Shown: positions 1 to 5,144 of the stretch, piece by piece
How the letters are laid out: every line of letters begins with the position of its first letter
Numbering within the stretch: the first letter of the stretch is position 1
Assembly: GCA_025355035.1 (NCBI GenBank)
Contig: JANXLS010000451.1
Span: 1 to 5,144 of the forward strand
From: Planctomycetota bacterium
GTDB taxonomy: Bacteria > Planctomycetota > SZUA-567 > H5-PLA8
Direction: 5' to 3'
DNA length: 5,144 nucleotides
Made by a program: the position numbers and the translations under genes
Notes under the pieces: model-generated
Told to the model about the DNA's origin: nothing
The model's input: the letters and a program-made list of their open reading frames with translations, nothing else
The model's database searches: none

Positions 1-810
1 CGCAGCCGCGCCGCACCCGCTCTGCCATATACCGGAACCCAGTCCGTTGACATTTGCGGGATTGACATTGAGCACGTTCTGCTGGGCCAGCGTGCTGGCA
101 TCGTAGCGCATGATCCAACCCCAATATGGAGACAAATCCCCGAACGATGCGAAACTGAAATATATTGAGCCGTTGGCCTGCAACAGCGCCGGACGTTGTC
201 CCTGCCGATAGGAATTGAAGACCGCGCTGGAACCACTGATGGGCGCGGCAGTGATGAGCACCGGACCGCCGAATTTTTCGTTGCCGGAGCCGATGTCCAG
301 CGCGTGAAGACGATGCACAAAGGAACCGGCGCCTTCCTTGGTCATCGCTACCAAATACATGGTATTGGTTGATTTGTCGATCACCGGCGTCGAACAGATA
401 CCAATCTCGGGCGACATATTGGGATCGCCGTTGGTATACACATCGGTATTAGGAACCGGCGTCCCCATGCTTTTCTGCCAATACGCGGCCTGGTTTTGAT
501 TGTCGGCGTCAAATGCATAGACACTGTTATGCATCGTCGCGACGAAGATGATGTTATGCGTGCCGCCGCCGATGGAAATTGCCGAAGCGTACAGCGGCTG
601 CGCGTACATGATGCCGTCAACGGCCCGGGTATATAATTTTCCGAACTGAGCAGCAGTGACATTAGTCTGATTGAGAATCGTTTCGCTGGTGTTCGCGCCC
701 GTCCGCATCGTGTCGTTATGAAAGGTTATGATGTCTACAGCGGAAGCAGTCGCTGACATCAGCGCAAAGATGGCAAGCCAGGCACTGCGCCGTCCGAATG
801 AATGAAACAT
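1..810 (-). CDS. Exported PQQ-repeat-like beta-propeller protein, N-terminal part (3' end beyond window)
   Basis: An open frame of 270 codons runs from an ATG at 810 to the left edge without a stop, so the C-terminus is missing. Residues 1-24 form a signal peptide: R7-R8, a hydrophobic stretch, then A22-S23-A24 as a likely signal peptidase I site, so the mature protein should be periplasmic or secreted. The mature start has N32-D33-x-x-R36-T37-G38 and, at about 48-74, N50-V51, F56-G57-K58-L59 and Y69-A70-Q71-P72-L73-Y74, a pattern of quinoprotein-ADH-like propellers. Blade-like segments follow at 85-103 (FVATMHNSVYAFDAD), 140-184 (STPVID, HRLHALDIGSG) and 205-241 (RPALL, GWIMRYDAST). The YAFDAD and HALDIGSG strands resemble PQQ repeats. 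Many such proteins bind no PQQ, and the adjacent Cys-Cys pair of methanol-type dehydrogenases is absent from the visible part (only C139 and C266). No strong Shine-Dalgarno sequence precedes the ATG. The fold is fairly secure; the function is unknown. Confidence 0.85.
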   Translation of the reverse strand, partial: MFHSFGRRSAWLAIFALMSATASAVDIITFHNDTMRTGANTSETILNQTNVTAAQFGKLYTRAVDGIMYAQPLYASAISIGGGTHNIIFVATMHNSVYAFDADNQNQAAYWQKSMGTPVPNTDVYTNGDPNMSPEIGICSTPVIDKSTNTMYLVAMTKEGAGSFVHRLHALDIGSGNEKFGGPVLITAAPISGSSAVFNSYRQGQRPALLQANGSIYFSFASFGDLSPYWGWIMRYDASTLAQQNVLNVNPANVNGLGSGIWQSGCGAAA

Positions 811-853
811 ACAAAAGCCATTCTAAAATTAATGATTTTGTGAAATACGCTTT

Positions 854-884
854 ATGAAATGCTTTGGAAAACGTAGCATGTCAA
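854..884 (-). promoter_or_regulatory. Possible promoter for the beta-propeller gene
   Basis: On the minus strand a perfect TTGACA hexamer lies at 884-879. It is followed after 19 bases by TTTCAT at 859-854, which matches TATAAT at four of six positions. Transcription would begin near 847 and leave a leader of under 40 bases before the ATG at 810. The spacing is longer than the ideal 17 and the -10 is weak, so this is a candidate only. The -35 hexamer overlaps the left arm of an inverted repeat. Confidence 0.25.
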
Positions 885-902
885 TGCACGATCATTGACT
901 GC
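876..902. repeat. Bulged inverted repeat in the divergent intergenic spacer; possible operator
   Basis: GTCAATG at 880-886 is matched exactly by its reverse complement CATTGAC at 893-899, with six bases between. The arms extend by three more pairs (GCA at 876-878 with TGC at 900-902) if the single T at 879 is bulged out. The element sits in the only non-coding spacer of the window (811-964), between two divergent genes. Its arms contain outward-facing TTGAC cores, TTGACA toward the left gene and TTGACT (895-900) toward the right gene, so a bound protein could affect one or both. The binding role is inferred, and no regulator gene is in view. Confidence 0.4.
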
Positions 903-964
903 ATCACTATGCAATTTACGTCATAAGAACCATTTTTTCAAGCCATTTTGCCTGGATTTTACAC

Positions 965-2119
965 ATGTGGACGATCAGAACCCTACAGTTTGGCCTGATT
1001 GCGTTGCTTTTGTTGGGTGCCGGTTGTAATCGAGACGATTCCTGTTGCCCACGCGAGTGTTTGCAAACGACATCGGCCGATACCGTTCGCCTGAATGTTT
1101 CAAACGTGCCGCTTCCAGCACAATCGCCGGGAGCCCTTGCCGCCGCGGCAGTCGCAGGCGACGGGGTAAAGCTGAAACTACTTTTGGAAAAAGGAATACC
1201 ACCTGATTCGAGCGATGAAGGCGGCGGCGCCGCGCTGTTGCTAGCTGCGTTGGCGGGGCGTGTCGAATCGCTCGAAATTCTCCTTTCGGCCGGCGTGGAT
1301 GTGAATGCGCAGTCAGCGGATCACACCACGGCGCTGTTTAACGCGTCTGAAGCCGGACATCTGGATTGTGTTTTAAAGCTCATTGCGAAAGGCGCCGAGA
1401 TTCAAGCGCGGAGAAAGGACGGCCGCACGCCGCTTATGGCCGCCGCGGTCGAAGGGCACGACGACATCGTTGCGGCGCTGATCAAAAGCGGCTCGAATCC
1501 CAATCAGGCGGATGCGCAAGGGTTGACGCCATTGATGTTCGCTGCCGCCAATATTCGCGACGAGGATACGAGCGACAAAACCGTCAACGCCGCAAAAGCG
1601 CTTGTGGCCGCCGGCGCGAACGTGAACGTGAAGGCAGCTGACGGAACCACCGCGCTGATGCGCGCAGCGAAAAAAGGAGAAGCGCCCATCGTTGCGTTGT
1701 TGCTGGACAATCGCGCGGACGTTGCCTCTCGGGATAATGAGGGAAAGACAGCGCTGATTCATGCCGCGAGTCTAAAGGCTCCGCCGCCGGCGGTAAAAAT
1801 TCTGCTGAAGCGCGGAGCGAAAGTATCCGAGCAGGACAACAAAGGCGCAACCGCCCTGATGTATGCCGCCAGAAAACTGTTGCCTGGAGTTTTGAAAGCT
1901 ATCCTTGAGCAGGACAAATCGGCGATCAATGCGCAAGACAAGGATGGCCGAGCCGCGCTGCATTACGCGGTGCTCAAATCGCGGCCGAAAAATGTTACGG
2001 CGTTGCTGGCCATGGGCGCTCTTCGAGATGTCAAAGATTCTCAAGAGAAGACCGCGCTGGACCTTGCCAGACAGTTAGGAGATGCGGCGGTCATTGAGGC
2101 ATTGGCAGGCAAAAAATGA
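965..2119 (+). CDS. Predicted ankyrin-repeat lipoprotein
   Basis: This 384-residue protein starts at ATG 965; a weak GGA at 954-956 lies eight bases upstream. Residues 1-20 have one arginine and a hydrophobic run (LIALLLL) ending in L-G-A-G before C21, an acceptable though not classical lipobox, so it is probably lipid-anchored and faces the periplasm or the outside. C27, C28 and C32 follow closely; residues about 33-53 look like a flexible linker. From about 54 to the end come ten ankyrin units of 33-34 residues starting near 54, 87, 121, 154, 187, 228, 261, 295, 329 and 362. They show the usual T-x-L-x-x-A-A core, as in RTPLMAAAVEGH and TTALMRAAKKGE, and G-A-x-V-N-type turns. Unit 5 is eight residues longer (insert near 197-206) and unit 10 is a truncated cap. 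Ankyrin stacks bind proteins, but no partner can be named. The gene is convergent with pqqE. Family and repeats are clear; the role is unknown. Confidence 0.9.
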   Translation: MWTIRTLQFGLIALLLLGAGCNRDDSCCPRECLQTTSADTVRLNVSNVPLPAQSPGALAAAAVAGDGVKLKLLLEKGIPPDSSDEGGGAALLLAALAGRVESLEILLSAGVDVNAQSADHTTALFNASEAGHLDCVLKLIAKGAEIQARRKDGRTPLMAAAVEGHDDIVAALIKSGSNPNQADAQGLTPLMFAAANIRDEDTSDKTVNAAKALVAAGANVNVKAADGTTALMRAAKKGEAPIVALLLDNRADVASRDNEGKTALIHAASLKAPPPAVKILLKRGAKVSEQDNKGATALMYAARKLLPGVLKAILEQDKSAINAQDKDGRAALHYAVLKSRPKNVTALLAMGALRDVKDSQEKTALDLARQLGDAAVIEALAGKK

Positions 2120-2132
2120 GAAGGCAGACAGT

Positions 2133-3224
2133 TTATGGATTAATGCGATATTCCAGCGCGCCAGGATTCCATGATTCTGGGTTTCCTCCAACCCATTTTT
2201 CAAGCGCCGATCGGTATGGGGACAACGAGCAGGCGGGGTCGGTCGCGGCGGAATCGCCCGTCAGAAGAGTGGCCTGACACCGGCATCCCCCAAAATCTTT
2301 TTCTCGGAACTCGCAGCTTCGGCAGGGTTCGGTCATCCAAGCGGTGCCGCGAAAACGATTGAAGGCCGCGGAGTTCTCCCATATCCAGCGCAAGGACTGA
2401 TTCTTTACATTGTCGAATTGCAAATCTTTAATTGCGCCCGCCGTCGGACAGGGCAGTGTCTCCCCAATGGGATTGACGGTGATGTGCCGCCGTCCCCAGC
2501 CATTCATGCAGGGTTTGGGCCTGTCACCGAAGTAATCTGGCATCACGTACACAACCTCCATGCGTCCTTGAAGACCGACCTGCGCCGCGGCGACGATCCG
2601 ACCCGCCGATTCGATTTGTTCACGCGATGGCAATAGGCCAGCAAGATTCTTGAATGCCCAGCCGTAATATTGTGTATTCGCCAATTCCAATCGTTCCGCT
2701 TTTAGAGTTTCCGCGAGCGTCACTATATTTTCGATCCGATCGATGTTGCCCCGGTGCAATACTACATTCAAGCTTAGAGCGAGTTCGGCTTGATGAATAT
2801 ATTCGATGGACTTAAGTTTTTGCGCGTGCGCGCTGGCGCCGGCGATTGCGTCGGCGAGCACGGCTTCCTCGGCCTGAAAGCTGACTTGAATGTTGTCCAA
2901 ACCGGCTGTTTTTAGTTCCAAAGCCCGGTCCAAGGTGATACCGATTCCGCTGGTAATGAGATTGCTATACATCCCGGCTTTGCGCGCGGCATTTACCAAC
3001 TCGGGTAAATCCGAGCGCAGGAGCGGTTCTCCGCCCGAAAAACCGATGTGGAGCACGCCCAGGTCCGACGCTTCGGCGATGACGCGCTGCCAGACCTCGG
3101 TGGGCAATTCGGAACCGATTGGATAGCGTATCGGATTCGAACAGTAAGGGCAGTGCAGCGGGCAGCGGTAGGTTAATTCCGCCAGAAGCCCGTAGGGTCG
3201 GTATTCGCATCCGGCCATCTGCAT
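2133..3224 (-). CDS. pqqE: PqqE, radical SAM/SPASM enzyme (PqqA peptide cyclase)
   Basis: PqqE uses S-adenosylmethionine to form the carbon-carbon bond between the Glu and Tyr side chains of the PqqA peptide held by PqqD, the first committed step of PQQ synthesis in the cytoplasm. With the start at 3224 the protein has 363 residues, close to the usual size. The radical SAM cluster motif is C21-x3-C25-x2-C28 (YRCPLHCPYCSNP), followed by G64-G65-E66-P67. The C-terminal SPASM region has C239 and C259, then C301-x2-C304-x5-D310-x3-C314-x-C316 and C332. These spacings match the auxiliary-cluster ligands known for Methylobacterium PqqE, including the unusual Asp ligand. ATG 3224 overlaps the pqqD stop as TAATG; a second ATG at 3218 (MAGCEYRP) is also possible, and a GGCGGG stretch precedes both. 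An in-frame extension further upstream would lie inside pqqD and has no PqqE character. The gene ends 13 bases from the convergent ankyrin gene. Confidence 0.96.
   Translation of the reverse strand: MQMAGCEYRPYGLLAELTYRCPLHCPYCSNPIRYPIGSELPTEVWQRVIAEASDLGVLHIGFSGGEPLLRSDLPELVNAARKAGMYSNLITSGIGITLDRALELKTAGLDNIQVSFQAEEAVLADAIAGASAHAQKLKSIEYIHQAELALSLNVVLHRGNIDRIENIVTLAETLKAERLELANTQYYGWAFKNLAGLLPSREQIESAGRIVAAAQVGLQGRMEVVYVMPDYFGDRPKPCMNGWGRRHITVNPIGETLPCPTAGAIKDLQFDNVKNQSLRWIWENSAAFNRFRGTAWMTEPCRSCEFREKDFGGCRCQATLLTGDSAATDPACSLSPYRSALEKWVGGNPESWNPGALEYRINP
2161..2180 (+). terminator. Weak candidate terminator hairpin downstream of the ankyrin gene
   Basis: On the plus strand CCAGGATT (2161-2168) can pair with GATTCTGG (2173-2180) around a four-base loop, giving eight pairs of which two are G-U. 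It begins 42 bases after the ankyrin stop codon and inside the 3' end of pqqE. Only a short broken T stretch (GTTTCC) follows, so it is a poor intrinsic terminator. On the minus strand two of the pairs become mismatches, so if it acts at all it should act on plus-strand transcripts. Confidence 0.2.
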
Positions 3225-3526
3225 TATTCCCGCCAGCTTACCAGGTTCAATTGTTTCAACTTCGTCAGGTAAGTGACGATGCTGGTGGAAATTACTTCGA
3301 CGGGCGCATTGTATTGCGTGGCCAGTTTCGCGCTGATTTCGCACACCTTGCGCTTGCCGTCGCACAGGGCGAGAATATCCGCCGCGGTGGCGTTGAGAAT
3401 CAACACGCTTTCCTGGGAAATCAACACGGGGTTTCCCGTCACTTTATCCGTCTGGATACGCGCCCTCGGCGAAATCCCAGGAATGGAATTCGGCTGAAGG
3501 GGTGATTCCGGACTCGGCTCGATCAC
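3224..3526 (-). CDS. pqqD: PqqD, PqqA-binding chaperone (RRE-type domain)
   Basis: PqqD is a small protein that binds the PqqA precursor peptide and presents it to PqqE; its fold is the prototype of RiPP recognition elements. From GTG 3526 it has 100 residues. The family core runs from about 19 to 97: P20-R21, the beta hairpin, then VLILNATAADILALCDG (41-57), where N45-x-T47-A48 and L54-C55-D56-G57 are typical, and a helical end with YLTKLKQLNLV. The first 18 residues are proline-rich and probably disordered. The GTG overlaps the pqqC stop by four bases (GTGA), with GGA nine bases upstream. A TTG at 3547 would add seven residues inside pqqC and is less likely. PqqD is a separate gene here, not fused to pqqC or pqqE as in some species. 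The stop overlaps the pqqE ATG by one base. Confidence 0.94.
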   Translation of the reverse strand: MIEPSPESPLQPNSIPGISPRARIQTDKVTGNPVLISQESVLILNATAADILALCDGKRKVCEISAKLATQYNAPVEVISTSIVTYLTKLKQLNLVSWRE

Positions 3527-4233
3527 GGCGTCATTTCCAAGTGCCAATCAAAGTACATTTGCATGGCATCCAACATGTTCCAAAGCACATCGCATTTAAA
3601 GCGCAGCGCGGCGATCGCGGATTGTTGAAGTTCGGCGGTCGCGCAGTATTTCAACGTCAATTCCAAGCCTTCTTCCGAGTCTGTTTTTGCGCGCGTGATG
3701 CGGGATTTGAAGTAGTCGAAGCCCCAAGCAGGCACCCAGGTATAGAAGCGCTGAAATGCGGAGAGGCGTTCGGACATCAGGTCTGGCGCGAAGAGTTCTG
3801 TCAACGATGACGCGACCGCCACGGGCCACTGCTGCTGTCGCGCGAAATTGACATACGCGTCCACGGCAAAGCGCACGCCCGGCAAAACGTGGCGTTCGTC
3901 GAGCACTTCTTCACGTGAGAGTCCGCAGGCTTCCGAAAGTCTTAGCCAGGCTTCGATGCCGCCCTGCTCGTCGGCTATTCCGTCGTGATCGGCTATTCGA
4001 TGCAGCCAGGTACGGCGCACTTCGCGGAGGGGACAATTTGAAATGATCGCAGCATCTTTTACCGGTATGCTGCGCTGGTAACAATAACGGTTGGCGACCC
4101 ATGTCCGGATTTGAGCGGGCGTCATTTCGCCGGCGTTCATGCGCTTGTGGACGGGATGCAGGTGATGGTAACGATCAGTCCCCACCGCCCGCAAACTTGC
4201 GGAAAAAAGTTCGGTTGACAAAATGACCGTCAT
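3523..4233 (-). CDS. pqqC: PqqC, pyrroloquinoline-quinone synthase
   Basis: PqqC is a cofactor-free oxidase with a heme-oxygenase-like all-helical fold. It performs the last step of PQQ synthesis, ring closure and oxidation of AHQQ with O2. The 236 residues fit the family length of about 235-255. Diagnostic stretches are YHHLHPVHKRMNAGEM (22-37), NRYCYQRSIPVKDA (48-61), the IADHDG segment, SSLTELFAP (142-150) and FKCDVLWNMLDAM (212-224). Residues corresponding to known Klebsiella active-site positions are H24, R49, Q53, H83, Y174, R178 and K213 (the later ones shifted by one). At the place of Klebsiella H154 this protein has M153. The ATG at 4233 overlaps the pqqB stop as ATGA, and GGAG (4242-4245) eight bases upstream is a good Shine-Dalgarno sequence. 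The stop overlaps the pqqD GTG. Confidence 0.96.
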   Translation of the reverse strand: MTVILSTELFSASLRAVGTDRYHHLHPVHKRMNAGEMTPAQIRTWVANRYCYQRSIPVKDAAIISNCPLREVRRTWLHRIADHDGIADEQGGIEAWLRLSEACGLSREEVLDERHVLPGVRFAVDAYVNFARQQQWPVAVASSLTELFAPDLMSERLSAFQRFYTWVPAWGFDYFKSRITRAKTDSEEGLELTLKYCATAELQQSAIAALRFKCDVLWNMLDAMQMYFDWHLEMTP

Positions 4234-5144
4234 ACCTTTAACTCCATTCCGTCCATACCTACTTCGATACCCAGGCTTGTTACCTGCCGTCGTTCCGGCG
4301 AGTCTTCTAACAATATCGGATTGGTGTTGTTGATGTGCATGTAAATTCGACGCCGGACGGGCAAGCCGGCCAACACTTCGAGACTGTTTTCCGGACCTGA
4401 AATCGGTAAGTGTCCCATGTCAGCGGCGCTCGCAGTTCCAGTGCCGGATTCCCGCATTTCGTTTTCCGACCAGAACGTGCCGTCGATAAGCAGTACATCT
4501 GCGCGCTTCAAATGTTCAACGTGTTCCGGGGTGAGAACGGAGACATCCGGCGCGAAAACCAGTACACCGCCGCTGCGCGTATCCGTAATCACGTACCCCA
4601 CGCTGTCGCCTGCGGCACGGCGGATTTTTGTGGCGACGTATTTTGGAGCGCTACCGGGAATATCAAAGGATTGCGCATGCAGACCGCTCTCCGTTCCATC
4701 GCGCCGAAGCAAGTTGATCTCACCGCGGCAATCCAGCCAGTTTAAGCCGCAATATCGCTCCAGCGTGGGCAGAATACCCAGACCGACGGTCAATGCCTCC
4801 CGAACGCGTTCAGTGGAATAGACGGCTAAAGCGCCACCCTCCCGCAACAACACCAACCCCAGCGTGTGATCGAGATCACCATTAGTGAGCAACACGCCAT
4901 GAATGGGTGAGTTTCGCATTGTTTCGGAGTTCGCGACGAGCGGTGGATAGGCCTGGATTTGCGCGAGAAGATCCGGTGAGGCGTTCAGCAGAAACCAACT
5001 GATGCCATCCGCGCTGACGGCCACACCGGATTGCGTCCGGGCGAAAGCATTCGCGGGGTTGTTGCGCGCCGCGCGGCAAACCCGACACGAGCAGTTCCAC
5101 TGGGGAAAACCCCCGCCTGCAGAGGTGCCAAGCAAACGGATTTT
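4230..5144 (-). CDS. pqqB: PqqB, metallo-beta-lactamase-fold PQQ biosynthesis protein (5' end just beyond window)
   Basis: PqqB has the metallo-beta-lactamase fold and has been shown to act as an iron-dependent hydroxylase on the Glu-Tyr intermediate of PQQ synthesis. The frame is open to the right edge and reads KIRLLGTSAGGGFPQWNC. The family normally starts with Met just before this Lys, so probably only one or a few codons are missing. Numbering the first visible Lys as 1, 304 residues are present, nearly the full usual length. C18-x-C20-x2-C23 is the zinc-binding trio of the family. The classical HxHxDH motif is reduced to N-G-D90-L-D92-H93, as usual in PqqB. Later conserved elements are LLIDGTF (D221), DMGHLPISG (H245) and YMHINNTNPIL (H270). 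A TTG at 5135 would remove conserved N-terminal residues and is not the start. The 3' end overlaps pqqC by four bases. Confidence 0.95.
   Translation of the reverse strand, partial: KIRLLGTSAGGGFPQWNCSCRVCRAARNNPANAFARTQSGVAVSADGISWFLLNASPDLLAQIQAYPPLVANSETMRNSPIHGVLLTNGDLDHTLGLVLLREGGALAVYSTERVREALTVGLGILPTLERYCGLNWLDCRGEINLLRRDGTESGLHAQSFDIPGSAPKYVATKIRRAAGDSVGYVITDTRSGGVLVFAPDVSVLTPEHVEHLKRADVLLIDGTFWSENEMRESGTGTASAADMGHLPISGPENSLEVLAGLPVRRRIYMHINNTNPILLEDSPERRQVTSLGIEVGMDGMELKV

Noticed and set aside
381..662. 93-residue minus-strand frame inside the propeller gene
   Set aside because: It overlaps the propeller frame on the same strand in a different phase; the propeller frame has a signal peptide and blade motifs, this one has none.
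819..821. Alternative upstream ATG for the propeller gene (minus strand, 11 bases before ATG 810)
   Set aside because: It is out of frame with the propeller and yields no signal-peptide-containing product in that frame.
895..927. Plus-strand promoter TTGACT with CATAAG for the ankyrin gene
   Set aside because: The spacer is 21 bases and no better -10 occurs at 16-18 bases, so I do not list it as a promoter.
1373..1762. 129-residue minus-strand frame opposite the ankyrin gene
   Set aside because: Repetitive GC-rich ankyrin codons leave the antisense frames open; composition is Arg/His/Gly rich with no domain.
3225..3365. N-terminal extension of PqqE from an in-frame start at 3365
   Set aside because: It lies entirely inside pqqD in another frame and its residues (Arg, Gln and His rich) have no resemblance to PqqE; the TAATG overlap gives a better start.
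3119..3505. 128-residue plus-strand frame opposite pqqE/pqqD
   Set aside because: It is antisense to two well-recognised genes, has no recognisable domain and spans their junction; a shadow frame.
4417..4821. 134-residue plus-strand frame opposite pqqB
   Set aside because: It is fully antisense to a conserved gene, Ser/Arg/Pro rich in the manner of shadow frames, with no family features.
5133..5135. TTG as the pqqB start codon
   Set aside because: The codons before it (K-I-R) match the conserved PqqB N-terminus and the frame stays open to the edge, so the true start is outside the window.

Overview
The window is a compact bacterial segment. Its right half is a pyrroloquinoline quinone (PQQ) biosynthesis cluster read on the minus strand, pqqB-pqqC-pqqD-pqqE. 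pqqB runs off the right edge. Each junction in the cluster overlaps by 1 to 4 bases, so this looks like one translationally coupled transcription unit. pqqA, the precursor peptide gene, usually lies upstream of pqqB, which here would be beyond the right edge; none is seen in the window.

The left half holds two genes in divergent orientation around a 154-base AT-rich spacer. On the minus strand is the N-terminal 270 residues of an exported beta-propeller protein of the PQQ-repeat (quinoprotein dehydrogenase-like) fold, cut by the left edge. On the plus strand is a 384-residue predicted lipoprotein made of about ten ankyrin repeats. It runs convergently into the 3' end of pqqE with only 13 bases between the stop codons. 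The spacer carries a bulged inverted repeat whose left arm overlaps a perfect TTGACA hexamer facing the propeller gene.

The pathway is readable. PqqD is the chaperone that holds the PqqA peptide. PqqE is the radical SAM enzyme that joins the Glu and Tyr side chains of PqqA. PqqB is the metallo-beta-lactamase-fold protein assigned to tyrosine hydroxylation. PqqC does the final oxidative ring closure. The finished cofactor serves periplasmic quinoprotein dehydrogenases. The propeller protein is an exported member of the same fold superfamily, but the visible part shows no proof that it binds PQQ.

The host is a Gram-negative-type bacterium, judging from the lipoprotein signal and the PQQ pathway. 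The propeller subfamily, with an N-terminal N-D-x-x-R-T-G motif, is one I associate with soil Acidobacteriota and Verrucomicrobiota as well as some Proteobacteria. That assignment is a guess, not a result. I found no RNA genes, mobile elements, CRISPR arrays or origin signals. The content is mostly recognisable; the less ordinary parts are the lipid-anchored ankyrin protein, the operator-like repeat and one active-site substitution in PqqC.
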